From Streptomyces sp. PKU-EA00015 (GTDB lineage: Bacteria; Actinomycetota; Actinomycetes; Streptomycetales; Streptomycetaceae): DNA of 64,000 bases. The number at the start of each line of letters is the position of its first letter. The stretch's first letter is position 1. Under the pieces are notes generated by a model. It was given only the letters and a program-made list of their open reading frames with translations, made no database searches and had not been told where the DNA came from. Of the stretch, positions 1 to 9,190 are shown one piece after another. The DNA is taken from positions 62,001 to 126,000 of the forward strand of contig NZ_JABZEE010000028.1 in assembly GCF_013387495.1 (NCBI RefSeq), given 5' to 3'. The translations under genes were made by a program, and so were the position numbers.

Positions 1-274
1 GGAGCTTGCCGTTCCGGTGCCGTCCACGGCGGCGGCGGACGACGAGGGCGCGTCCCGGCGGGGCTGGGAGCTGGCGCACTGGGCGGTGGCCCGTGCGGAC
101 GCGCTGCGCATCGCGGAGGTCTCGTACGGGGGCCGGGTGTGGAGCACGGCGCAGTCCGGGCAGGGCTGGCGCGAGGAGCCGTCCCGCGCGGGCGGCAGGG
201 CCGGCGCGGGCGCGTCCGGCGGCGGCACCGCCGATCAGGTCACGGGCGACGTCCGCATTCGGCTCGCACAGTAG
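1..274 (+). CDS. C-terminal end of an unrecognised protein (5' end outside window)
   Basis: Reading from base 2 the frame is open and runs to a TAG at 272-274, giving at least 90 residues. The visible part holds a compact stretch (WELAHWAVARADALRIAEV, then YGGRVWS and GWREE) followed by an Ala/Gly/Arg-rich tail. The Trp-rich segment looks like the end of an extracellular or periplasmic domain in streptomycete secreted proteins, but I cannot name the family. An internal ATG at 17 is unlikely to be the true start because the frame continues upstream. Gene identity needs the sequence left of the window. Confidence 0.55.
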   Translation, partial: ELAVPVPSTAAADDEGASRRGWELAHWAVARADALRIAEVSYGGRVWSTAQSGQGWREEPSRAGGRAGAGASGGGTADQVTGDVRIRLAQ

Positions 275-355
275 TCCGTCGCTTCCCTCGAAGGAGGCAT
301 TCCACTCCCGTCCCGCGGAGGGCGCACAGCCCCTGTCGCGCCGAGCCGGGAGTAT

Positions 356-375
356 GCGCGAAATCCCTTTCGCGC
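356..375. promoter_or_regulatory. Perfect 8-bp inverted repeat, candidate operator
   Basis: GCGCGAAA and TTTCGCGC flank a 4-base spacer (TCCC). It lies in the 310-bp gene-free stretch 275-584, about 210 bp upstream of the secreted-protein gene at 585. It could be a repressor operator or a small RNA hairpin; no regulator is assigned. Confidence 0.35.
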
Positions 376-453
376 CAAGGGAAGTGACGGTTCACCAGCG
401 TACCGGACATGGCAATGTTTGCCCGTTTTCCCGCGAAACCGATTATGCGACGC

Positions 454-470
454 GTTACCAATTCTTTACC
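454..470 (+). promoter_or_regulatory. Direct repeat GTTACC-N5-TTTACC, possible response-regulator site
   Basis: Two half-sites with an 11-bp period lie about 115 bp upstream of the ATG at 585. GTTAC-type direct repeats are what I recall for the actinobacterial response regulator MtrA, which controls envelope and secreted-protein genes. The assignment is inference from motif shape only. Confidence 0.25.
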
Positions 471-584
471 TGGGGGCACCGCAACTTCCCCCGCCCTCCT
501 TGCGGTTGTCAGGACGTCCGTACGCCGGACAGCACCATCACGCACCACGCACAGTCCGAACGTCCTCTCGCTTCAAGGAGCATC

Positions 585-1022
585 ATGTCCCTCCCCCTGA
601 CCCGTCGGATCGCCCGTGCCGCGCTGCTCATCGCGGCGGGAGCAGCTCCCGTGGTCGGTGCGGCCGGCTCCGCAGGCGCCGTGGAACTCCCCCAGGCCCC
701 GGTCGGCGGCCTGACGGCCCTCGACTCGGACAACGTCGACGGCACGGTCGGCGGCGTCTCGAAGGAGACCACCAAGGTGGCCCGCCAGGTCGGCGGCAAG
801 CCGGTCGAGAAGGCCGCCCCCGCCGCGGCGAAGACCGTCGCCAAGACCGTCACCAAGACCGCCAGGACGGCCGCTCCGGTCGCCAGGAAGGCCGCCGCTG
901 ACACCGCCGGCGAGGCGGGCGGCCTGATCGGCGGCGCCACCAAGGGCGGTCTGCCGGCCGACTCGCTCGGCGGTGGCGGGCTGCCCACCGGCACGCTCGG
1001 CGGTCTGCCGCTGGGCGGCTGA
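585..1022 (+). CDS. Small secreted Ala/Gly/Lys-rich protein
   Basis: Encodes 145 aa. The start is an ATG preceded by AAGGAG at 575-580. Residues 1 to about 30 form a Sec signal peptide (RR near the N-terminus, Ala-rich core, likely cleavage after an AGA-type site). The mature part is low complexity: a Lys/Ala/Val/Thr-rich middle (repeats such as KTVAKTVTKTA) and a Gly/Leu-rich tail (GGLPTGTLGGLPLGG). No catalytic motif is visible. Such proteins are usually cell-surface or secreted structural proteins in Streptomyces. An upstream in-frame ATG would extend the ORF to position 6, but that part reads as out-of-frame noise over the end of the preceding gene. Function unknown. Confidence 0.75.
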   Translation: MSLPLTRRIARAALLIAAGAAPVVGAAGSAGAVELPQAPVGGLTALDSDNVDGTVGGVSKETTKVARQVGGKPVEKAAPAAAKTVAKTVTKTARTAAPVARKAAADTAGEAGGLIGGATKGGLPADSLGGGGLPTGTLGGLPLGG

Positions 1023-1094
1023 TCCGCCTCCGGCCGGCCGGTGCTTCGGCGCATCGACGCGTCGGCTGCCGGCAGGCCGGCAGGTGCACGCGAA

Positions 1095-1120
1095 GGCCCG
1101 GGAGCCACTACTCCCGGGCC
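1095..1120. terminator. Bidirectional hairpin between convergent genes
   Basis: GGCCCGGGAG (1095-1104) pairs perfectly with 1111-1120 across a six-base loop. It lies between the secreted-protein gene and the convergent dapC, where a shared terminator is expected. There is no long U-tract, as is usual in high-GC actinomycetes. Confidence 0.75.
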
Positions 1121-1166
1121 CTTCCGCAGATCCGGTGCGCCGACGGCGCACCGGCACGGTGAGGGC

Positions 1167-2261
1167 TCAGCCCAGACGCTTCACGGCCGCCTCGACCCGC
1201 TCGTCGGTGGCCGTGAACGCCACCCGTACGAACCGCTCGCCCGCCTCTCCGTAGAAGTCGCCGGGCGCGACCAGGATGCCGAGGTCCGCCAGGTACCCGA
1301 CGGTCTCCCAGCACGGCTCGTCGCGCGTCGCCCACAGGTACAGGCTGGCTTCGCTGTGCTCGATGCGGAAGCCGTGCGCCTCGAGCGCCGAGCGCAGCGC
1401 CGTGCGGCGGGCCGCGTATCTGGCGCGCTGTTCGAAGACGTGCGCGTCGTCGCCGAGCGCGGCGACGGTCGCCGCCTGCACGGGGGCCGGGGTCATCATC
1501 CCGCCGTGCTTGCGGATCCGGAGCAGTTCGCCGAGCACGTCCGCGTCACCGGCGATGAACGCGGCACGGTACCCGGCCAGGTTGGAGCGCTTGGAGAGCG
1601 AGTGGACGGCGACGACGCCCTCGTACGTGCCGCCGCAGACGTCCGGGTGCAGCACGGACACCGGCTCGGCGTCCCAGCCGAGCTCCAGGTAGCACTCGTC
1701 GCTGAAGACCAGCACGCCGTTCTCGCGCGCCCAGGCGACGATCCGGGTCAGCTCGTCCTTGGCCAGCACCTTGCCCGTGGGGTTGGACGGCGAGTTCAGC
1801 CACAACAGCTTGAGGCCGGCCGGGTCGAGCTCGGTCGGGTCGTCGTAGACGACGGGCTCCGCGCCGCACAGGCGCGCGCCCACCTCGTACGTCGGGTAGG
1901 CGAGCCGCGGGTGGGCGACCGTGTCCCCCGTGCCGAGGCCGAGCTGTGTGGGCAGCCAGGCCACCAGCTCCTTGGAGCCGACGACGGGCAGGACGTTGGT
2001 GTGCTCGACGTTCACCGCCCCGAGCCGGCGCTCCACCCAGCCCACCAGCGCGTCCCGCAGCACGGGCGTGCCCCACACCGTGGGGTAGCCGGGTGAGTCG
2101 GCGGCGGCCACGAGGGCCTGCTGGATCAGCGGGGGCACCGGGTCGACGGGCGTGCCGACGGAGAGGTCGACGATCCCGTCGGGGTGGCCGGCGGCCGTCG
2201 CCTTGTACGGCTCGAGCTTGTCCCAGGGGAAGACGGGGAGGCGCGAAGAGACTGAGGCCAC
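1167..2261 (-). CDS. dapC: N-succinyldiaminopimelate aminotransferase (DapC)
   Basis: Class I/II fold-type-I PLP aminotransferase of 364 aa from the GTG at 2261; the frame also allows an ATG at 2294 (375 aa), but the recognisable N-terminus (SSRLPVFPWDKLEPYK) begins just after the GTG. Diagnostic segments are VDLSVGTPVDPVP near the N-terminus, the substrate/PLP segment NSPSNPTGKV, DECYLELGW and the Schiff-base lysine region VVAVHSLSKRSNLAGYR. The family makes N-succinyl-LL-2,6-diaminopimelate for lysine and cell-wall DAP. The ferredoxin gene lies immediately upstream on the same strand, a pairing common in actinobacteria. Confidence 0.9.
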   Translation of the reverse strand: MASVSSRLPVFPWDKLEPYKATAAGHPDGIVDLSVGTPVDPVPPLIQQALVAAADSPGYPTVWGTPVLRDALVGWVERRLGAVNVEHTNVLPVVGSKELVAWLPTQLGLGTGDTVAHPRLAYPTYEVGARLCGAEPVVYDDPTELDPAGLKLLWLNSPSNPTGKVLAKDELTRIVAWARENGVLVFSDECYLELGWDAEPVSVLHPDVCGGTYEGVVAVHSLSKRSNLAGYRAAFIAGDADVLGELLRIRKHGGMMTPAPVQAATVAALGDDAHVFEQRARYAARRTALRSALEAHGFRIEHSEASLYLWATRDEPCWETVGYLADLGILVAPGDFYGEAGERFVRVAFTATDERVEAAVKRLG

Positions 2262-2423
2262 GGCGGCGCTCGCTTTCTGGTACGTGGGCGTCAAACGCCT
2301 CGGTCCCGTACGGACGACGAGCCGTACGGGACCGGAGGATGCGGATCGGAGCTGCCGTCCCGCGGCGGATCAGCGGCTCAGCGGCCGATCCGCCGGCGGG
2401 GGCGGATCAGTCCTGGCGGCTGA

Positions 2424-2744
2424 TCAGCCGTTCTGCGGGGGCAGCGCGGCGATGAAGGGGTGGTCGCGCTCGATCAGGCCGAGCTTGGAGGCACCACCGG
2501 GCGAACCGAGCTCGTCGAAGAACTCGACGTTCGCCTTGTAGTAGTCCTTCCACTCCTCCGGCGTGTCGTCCTCGTAGAAGATGGCCTCCACGGGGCAGAC
2601 CGGCTCACAAGCACCGCAGTCGACGCATTCGTCCGGGTGGATGTACAAGGACCGGGAGCCCTCGTAGATGCAGTCGACGGGGCACTCCTCGATGCACGCC
2701 TTGTCCTTGACGTCGACACAAGGCTGCGCGATGACGTAGGTCAC
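2424..2744 (-). CDS. fdxA: 7Fe ferredoxin (3Fe-4S/4Fe-4S)
   Basis: 106-aa soluble electron carrier. It starts MTYVIAQPCVDVKDKACIEE and carries cysteines in the 7Fe arrangement: one cluster uses CVDVKDKACIEECPVDC, the second CVDCGACEPVCPVEA. The C-terminal part has the typical tail containing the FYEDDTPEEW segment. Length and cysteine spacing are standard for streptomycete FdxA proteins, which donate electrons to cytochromes P450 and other oxidoreductases. It lies on the same strand as dapC, about 160 bp upstream of it. Confidence 0.95.
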   Translation of the reverse strand: MTYVIAQPCVDVKDKACIEECPVDCIYEGSRSLYIHPDECVDCGACEPVCPVEAIFYEDDTPEEWKDYYKANVEFFDELGSPGGASKLGLIERDHPFIAALPPQNG

Positions 2745-2858
2745 GCTGTCGTTCCTCCTCGGTAAGGGCTGGCTTGCGCGGGAGCGCGGCGTCGTCGATG
2801 CCCGCCCCTAGTATCTCCGTTCTTGGCAACGATCCGAACAGGAGGGGCTCGCAGAGCT

Positions 2859-3854
2859 GTGGAATTCACTGCCGGCGGACGACTCAAGGTCCGTATTACA
2901 CCTGATGACGTGGGGAAACGAGTCTCCGTCCGGACCGTGGACGCGCCCGGTGGCCCGGGACACGAGTTCACCGACACGGTAGGTGTTCTCACATCATGGA
3001 CCGGCGGTGTGCTGCTGATCACACGGCGGACCGGCGAGACCGTCCACATCGCGGAATCGTCCCTGGTCGCGGGCAAGGTCGTGCCCCCGGCCCCGGCCCG
3101 GCGGCGGGGTCCGGCGGCCAGCTTCGAGGAGCTCGCGCGGGTGATGGCCGGGGCCTGGCAGCCGGTGGAGAGCGAGCGGCTCGGCGACTGGGAGCTGCGG
3201 GCGTCGTCCGGCTTCACCCGGCGCGCCAATTCGGTGCTGCCCCTCGGTGACCCCGGGATGGAGCTCGACGCGGCGCTGGAGCGGGTGCGCGACTGGTACG
3301 GACGGCGCGGTCTCCCGGCGTACGTGCAGACCGCGACCGGCGCGGCGGGCACACAGGAGGAGCTGTGCGCCGAGCTGGAGGCGCGCGGGTGGCGGCGCGA
3401 GGTGTCGGCACAGGCGCAGGTCGGCGGCCTCGCGCCGGTCGGCGACCTGGACGCGGACGTCACGCGGGTGGAGCTGGCTCGCACCGTCGACGAGACCTGG
3501 CTGCGGCGCTACCAGCGGTCAGGTGTACCGGGCCCCCATGTGCTCCAGGTCCTGCGCAGCGGCCCTTCGGTGTGGTTCGCCACCGTACCCGGCACCGGGG
3601 AGGTGCCCGCGGCGATCGGCCGGTGTGTGGTCGACGGACGCTGGGCGGGCTTCATGGCGGTGGAGGTCGACCCCGAGTACCGCCGTCAGGGGCTCGCCCG
3701 CGCGGTCATGGCGGCCCTGGCCCGCCGGGCGCTGGAGGAAGGCGCGTCGGCCGCCTGGCTGCAGGTGGAGACGGACAACGAGGCGGCCCGTGCGCTGTAC
3801 GGAGGCATGGGTTTCGCGGTCCACCACCACTACCACCACTTCCGAGCGGCGTAG
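2859..3854 (+). CDS. GNAT-family N-acetyltransferase with N-terminal SH3-like domain
   Basis: 331 aa from a GTG at 2859 with AGGAGG about 13 bases upstream; an earlier TTG at 2823 is possible but leaves no ribosome site. Residues 1-85 form a small beta-rich module (VRITPDDVGKRVSVRTVD and following); the C-terminal ~130 residues hold the acetyl-CoA-binding GNAT motif, with EVDPEYRRQGLARAVMAALA as motif A and ETDNEAARALYGGMGF as motif B. The substrate cannot be told. The gene is divergent from fdxA and 17 bp upstream of the SirB1-type gene, so the two are probably co-transcribed. Confidence 0.85.
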   Translation: MEFTAGGRLKVRITPDDVGKRVSVRTVDAPGGPGHEFTDTVGVLTSWTGGVLLITRRTGETVHIAESSLVAGKVVPPAPARRRGPAASFEELARVMAGAWQPVESERLGDWELRASSGFTRRANSVLPLGDPGMELDAALERVRDWYGRRGLPAYVQTATGAAGTQEELCAELEARGWRREVSAQAQVGGLAPVGDLDADVTRVELARTVDETWLRRYQRSGVPGPHVLQVLRSGPSVWFATVPGTGEVPAAIGRCVVDGRWAGFMAVEVDPEYRRQGLARAVMAALARRALEEGASAAWLQVETDNEAARALYGGMGFAVHHHYHHFRAA

Positions 3855-3871
3855 ACGGGTACGAGAGGCGT

Positions 3872-4708
3872 ATGCAGCACGATTCCCGGCGGCAGTCCTG
3901 GCGGGAGCGGTTCGCCGAGGAGGCCCGCGCCGAACGCCCCGACCTGGCCCTGCTGTGCCTGCTCATCGGCACGCAGGCGGACCCCGCGCTGGACGAGGCC
4001 GGCATCGACGAGGCCCAGATAGAGCTGGACCGTCTCGCGGGGATGCTGCCGTACGGGCTCACCACGCCCCACGCCTGGGCGCGGGCGCTGGCGGACCTGC
4101 TCGGCGGCCGCGAGGGCTTCCACGGCAGCCCGGGGGACTACGAGAACCTGGAGTCCTCGCTGCTGCACGAGGTGCTGCGGCGCCGCCGCGGCCTGCCGAT
4201 CCTGCTCTCGGTCGTCTGGACGGAGGTCGCCCGACGGGCGGGCGGGCACGTGTACGGCGTGGCCCTGCCCGGCCATTTCGTGGTCGGCTTCGGCGAGGCC
4301 GACGCACAGGTCCTCGCGGACCCGTTCGCCGCGGGCCGGCTGCTGACGGCGCAGGACACGGAACTCCTCGTCACGAGCACGACGGGCGCACCGCTGACCC
4401 CCTCGATGCTGACGCCCGCGGACCCGCTCTCGGTGGTGTCGCGCGTCCTGAACAACATCCGCGCCTGGGCGGCGCCCCGCCCGGAACGCTCGGAGGTGGC
4501 CCTCTGGGCGCTCGACCTGCTCCTGCTTCTCCCCGCCCACCCGGCCCGGATCCGCTACGAACGGGCCCGCCTGCTGGTCCAGCGCGGCGAGTTCACGACG
4601 GGCGCGGCGGAGATGGAGGCGTACGCGGACGTGGTGTCCGCGGTCGACCCCACGACCGCGGAGGCGGTCAGGGCCCGGGCCCGGGCGGCACGGGCGATGC
4701 TGAACTGA
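3872..4708 (+). CDS. SirB1/transglutaminase-like protein
   Basis: 278 aa. The N-terminal ~190 residues match the SirB1 N-terminal (transglutaminase-like core 2) fold: LESSLLHEVLRRRRGLPILL, then WTEVARRAGGHVYGVALPGHFVVGF, where the His of PGHF corresponds to the family's conserved His. The C-terminal part is helical with a TPR-like flavour (RYERARLLVQRGEF). A conserved catalytic Cys at the usual position is not obvious, as in many SirB1 proteins. Role unknown; starts 17 bp after the GNAT gene. Confidence 0.8.
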   Translation: MQHDSRRQSWRERFAEEARAERPDLALLCLLIGTQADPALDEAGIDEAQIELDRLAGMLPYGLTTPHAWARALADLLGGREGFHGSPGDYENLESSLLHEVLRRRRGLPILLSVVWTEVARRAGGHVYGVALPGHFVVGFGEADAQVLADPFAAGRLLTAQDTELLVTSTTGAPLTPSMLTPADPLSVVSRVLNNIRAWAAPRPERSEVALWALDLLLLLPAHPARIRYERARLLVQRGEFTTGAAEMEAYADVVSAVDPTTAEAVRARARAARAMLN

Positions 4709-4748
4709 CGGGGCGGCCCGTCTTCCCGGGGCGCGGGACCGCCCTTCT

Positions 4749-4780
4749 GGCCGGCCCGGTCGTGGTGGGCCGGGCCGGCC
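4749..4780. terminator. Hairpin between convergent genes
   Basis: GGCCGGCCCGG (4749-4759) pairs with CCGGGCCGGCC (4770-4780) over a 10-base loop. It separates the SirB1-type gene from the convergent S8 protease gene. Confidence 0.7.
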
Positions 4781-4798
4781 GGGGGGCGGGGGCCGCGG

Positions 4799-5959
<1,161 letters not shown>

Positions 5960-6222
5960 GGGGTGCCAGTCCTCCTTGTCGACGTCCGCCGAGGGTTCAC
6001 CACGGCGGACGTTCCGTGTGGGGGGCGCGACAGGGAACGTATGAGCGACGAATGCCGGCGGCAAGGGGCGGGACAAGGTTTTCTTCACGAGTGGAGGGTT
6101 GTGCCTCACTTCGCTGCCCCTCCACCGCATACCGGTCAACTACCGTTCGGCCGCGGTGACTTCATGACGGCATCGACCGAGGCGCAGTCCCCCGCGAGTG
6201 GACGGCCGCTCAGCACGCGACA

Positions 6223-6251
6223 AAGCCCCTGCCCGACTCGGGCAGGGGCTT
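6223..6251 (-). terminator. Strong hairpin terminator behind the peptidoglycan-binding gene
   Basis: AAGCCCCTGCCCG (6223-6235) pairs with 6239-6251 over a 3-base loop: a 13-bp perfect stem, followed in minus-strand sense by a short T run. It sits 26 bp past the stop of the minus-strand gene at 6277-8412. Confidence 0.85.
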
Positions 6252-6276
6252 CGACCGGCGGTTTCGCTCAGATCGC

Positions 6277-8412
6277 TCAGTTCGGGTCGAGCGAGATCAC
6301 GGCCGTGCGCTCCGCGGGGGTCTTGCCGCGCAGGGCCGGCCCCATCGCCTGGGCCACGTCGTCGGCGGACACCTGGTGCTGCTTGCCGTCGCCCTTGGTG
6401 ATCATGATCCCGTCGAAGACACCGTCCAGCAGCTCCTCGATGGCCCGCTTGTCGTAGACCTCGACCAGCTTCCCGTCGATCGGCTTCATGGAGAGGATCT
6501 TCGGCAGGGACTTCGCCGGCCCGAACTGGATCGACTTGTCACCTGCCTTGATCGTGATCAGGCCGGACATCGCGGGCTGGGCGAACTCCTTCATCGCCCG
6601 GTCCAGTTCCGCCTTCGTGATCGTCGGCTCGCGGGTGGTCACCGGGACTTCGACCACGTTCGGCCTGCCGGTCTCGACCTGGGCGCGGTACGCGTCCTTC
6701 ACCGAGATCATCGAGCGGCCGACGTCCAGGGACTGGCCCGCCTTGCCCGGCACGGCGACCGCCTTGCCCGGCTCGAAACGGATCGTGCCGTCGGTGGCCG
6801 AACCGGACGTGCCCGCGAGGTCCGCGAGCGCCACGCTCAGCTTCTCCTCGTCGACGAGGATCACCGGCTCGGCGACGCGCTCGCCGCCGAAGAGGGAGCC
6901 GATCACCGACACCGGGTTGTAGTCGCTGCCCGCGGCGGCGCGCACCGTCGCCTGGCTGTCCAGGGAGAGGCCGGCCTTGTCCGGGGCGAGCTCGGCCTTC
7001 TTGCCGCCGACCGAGAGCTGGAGCGGCGTGCCGGCCCGCTCACCGAGCGCCGCGTCGAGCTTGTTGACGGCCTCGTCCCGCGTGCCGCCGCCGATGTCCA
7101 CCCCGAGGACCGTGGTGCTCTTCGGCACGTCCGAGTGATTGAGCAGCAGACCGGCGCCGTACGCGATGCCGAGCACGGCGATCACGCCGACGCCCGCGAG
7201 CACCAGCTTGGAGCGGCCCTTCTTCGCGGGCGCGGGCGCGGGCCGGGGCGCCGGCCGCGGCTCCGCGGTGGACACGGGTCCGGCCGGCCCCGCCGGGCCG
7301 CCGCCGGGGCCGGCCGGGAACTCCGGCGCGGAGAACTCGGCTTCCGGCCCGTGCGGGCCGCCCAGCGTCGGGAACGGGGAGCGGTGCTCCTCGGGGACGA
7401 CGGGAATGCCGCTGGTCAGCGTGTCGCCGGAGACGTGGCCGCCGCCCGGTCCGGGCGCGGGCTTCTGCGGGGTGAGCACCGCGGTGTCGTCGGACATGCG
7501 GGGAGCGACGCCGGGGCCGCTGGGCATTCCGCCGGGCGTCATCGCGCCGGTGGCGGGGCCGGACGTGGGGCCCGCAGGGCCGGAACGACCCGGTCCGCCC
7601 GGCGGACGCACGCCCAGCGGGGGCGTGTTGCGGCCGGGGGCGAAGCTGTTGCCGTTCTGGCCGGGGCCCTCCTGACCGGGGCCTGCCTGGCCGCGACCGC
7701 CGCTTGGACCGCCCGGGCCGGGCGCGCCGCCGGGGCCGGGCCGGGGGCCGTCGGAGAAGTACGGGGTGCCCGTGCCGGGAGGCGTGCCGGTGCCTGGAGG
7801 CGTGCCGGTGCCGCCGCGCGGGCGCGTGGGGAGGGGAGGCGCACCGGCGTCCTCGGCGAGCGCCGCGAGTCCCGACTTGCGGGGTGCGCCGTCGCCCGCG
7901 CCCGGCCCCTGGGGCCCGCCGTCGGCGGAACCCGGACCGCCGGCCGCCGGGCCACCCTGCGGTGCCGGTGCCGGTGCAGCGGACTTGCGCGGCGCGAACC
8001 AGTCGCTCGCCGCCTGCTTCTCCTCGGCCGCCGGAGCCTCCGTCGTCTCCTGGGAGGCGGCGGGCCGCGGGACGCTCCCGGTGCGCTCGCTCTCGCGCTC
8101 GCCGGTGTCGGCACCGGCGTCGGCCGCCGATCCGTTGCGCGCGGCGGCGTCGGTGTCGCCCATCGGTGTACGCATCACGACGGGCGGGATCGGCCTCGAC
8201 CCCGGGATGTTGATCCGGATCCGCGTCGTCAGCGTGGTCTCGGTCTTCTTCTCCTCCGGCTGCCGCGGGGAAGCGGCGCCCTCGTCCGGAACGTCCTGCG
8301 TCGGATGCAGCGACGGATACTGGCGGGATCCGTACGGCGGTGTTCCCGAGGGGTACGCGGCTCCACCGCGCCCCTGGGGGCCGGAGGACGAACTGTCAGT
8401 TTCACGACTCAA
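6277..8412 (-). CDS. Membrane-anchored protein with VanW-type peptidoglycan-binding domains
   Basis: 711 aa from a TTG at 8412, chosen because GGGAG lies 9 bases upstream and no ATG or GTG fits. Residues 1 to about 395 are a long Pro/Gly/Ala-rich cytoplasmic segment, then one transmembrane helix near 408-425 (LVLAGVGVIAVLGIAYGAGL), then an extracytoplasmic part with two peptidoglycan-binding-4 (VanW-associated) domains: VLGVDIGGGTRDEAVNKLDA and the later AVAVPGKAGQSLDVG / FAQPAMSGLITIKAGDKSIQF segment. Such proteins probably contact the wall in Streptomyces; the proline-rich tail could bind cytosolic partners. Catalytic residues are not apparent. Confidence 0.85.
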   Translation of the reverse strand: MSRETDSSSSGPQGRGGAAYPSGTPPYGSRQYPSLHPTQDVPDEGAASPRQPEEKKTETTLTTRIRINIPGSRPIPPVVMRTPMGDTDAAARNGSAADAGADTGERESERTGSVPRPAASQETTEAPAAEEKQAASDWFAPRKSAAPAPAPQGGPAAGGPGSADGGPQGPGAGDGAPRKSGLAALAEDAGAPPLPTRPRGGTGTPPGTGTPPGTGTPYFSDGPRPGPGGAPGPGGPSGGRGQAGPGQEGPGQNGNSFAPGRNTPPLGVRPPGGPGRSGPAGPTSGPATGAMTPGGMPSGPGVAPRMSDDTAVLTPQKPAPGPGGGHVSGDTLTSGIPVVPEEHRSPFPTLGGPHGPEAEFSAPEFPAGPGGGPAGPAGPVSTAEPRPAPRPAPAPAKKGRSKLVLAGVGVIAVLGIAYGAGLLLNHSDVPKSTTVLGVDIGGGTRDEAVNKLDAALGERAGTPLQLSVGGKKAELAPDKAGLSLDSQATVRAAAGSDYNPVSVIGSLFGGERVAEPVILVDEEKLSVALADLAGTSGSATDGTIRFEPGKAVAVPGKAGQSLDVGRSMISVKDAYRAQVETGRPNVVEVPVTTREPTITKAELDRAMKEFAQPAMSGLITIKAGDKSIQFGPAKSLPKILSMKPIDGKLVEVYDKRAIEELLDGVFDGIMITKGDGKQHQVSADDVAQAMGPALRGKTPAERTAVISLDPN

Positions 8413-8650
8413 AGCAGGTTCTCCCGGTTGGCTTCGCCGCCCGTTCTTACTGGATAGCTACTGCTGCGGGCGGCTCGGCGGCGCGCACCACCATACTGGC
8501 CACCAACGACGCAGACCCGGGGACTGCGGGAAGCGGCCCCCGGCGGCCCTTCGGCGGGCCATACGGGCATGGCCGGTTCGGGGGCTCCCCGGCCCGTCGG
8601 TCGACCTACCTTAGGGGGCCGCCGAACCGGCTGCGTGCTGGGGGTACGGG

Positions 8651-9190
8651 TTACGGCTGCCCGCCAAGTCGGCCCGGCCCGCCGCCCTGTTGCGGCAGTC
8701 GCGACAGGGTGGCGCAGATCACAGCCGTGGCCATGCCGCCGAGCATGTAGACGAGCGGCCCGATCCCGGAGGTGAACATGGCGTCGCCCTCGGGGCGTCC
8801 GACGCTGAGGACGACGATGGACAGCAGCCAGCCGACGGCGGACGCGGCCACCCCGAGCTGCCCCCCGGTCACCCGCAGCGAGCCGTAGAACAAGGCGGCC
8901 GTGGCGGCCAGCGCGAGCGCCAAACCGCCCGGGAACCAGGCGCCTTGGAGGAGCGAGCCCGCGATGCCGACGGCCGCGCCGAGGAGCGCGAGACCGAGGT
9001 ACGCGACGGCACGGCCGGGCCGCGGGGGGCGGGCGAGGAAGGAGCCGGCGGCGCCCCCGCCCGGCCCCTGCGCACCGCCCTGACCGGCCGCACCGCCGGA
9101 ACCGGCCTTCCCGCTCTGTCCCTTCGTTCCGCTTTTTCCGGTCGTGTCGGCGCGCCCGCGCGTTCCGCCCTTTCCGGTCGTTCCGCTCAT
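8651..9190 (-). CDS. DUF6113-like integral membrane protein
   Basis: 179 aa. Residues 1 to about 55 are Gly/Lys/Thr-rich and disordered; the rest carries four hydrophobic segments (AVAYLGLALLGAAVGIAGS, LALALAATAALFYGS, VAASAVGWLLSIVVLSVG, PLVYMLGGMATAVICATL). The start codon overlaps the mshB stop by 4 bp (9187-9190), so it is translationally coupled to mshB. The linkage to mshB is, as I recall, conserved in Streptomyces; no function is known. Confidence 0.82.
   Translation of the reverse strand: MSGTTGKGGTRGRADTTGKSGTKGQSGKAGSGGAAGQGGAQGPGGGAAGSFLARPPRPGRAVAYLGLALLGAAVGIAGSLLQGAWFPGGLALALAATAALFYGSLRVTGGQLGVAASAVGWLLSIVVLSVGRPEGDAMFTSGIGPLVYMLGGMATAVICATLSRLPQQGGGPGRLGGQP

Noticed and set aside
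1041..2096. Plus-strand ORF of 351 codons over dapC
   Set aside because: It is the GC-rich antisense shadow of dapC with Arg/Val/Asp-biased, low-information sequence.
8413..8650. Possible iron-box-like sequence near 8605-8615
   Set aside because: The match to a DmdR/DtxR site is only partial and there is no iron-related gene beside it.
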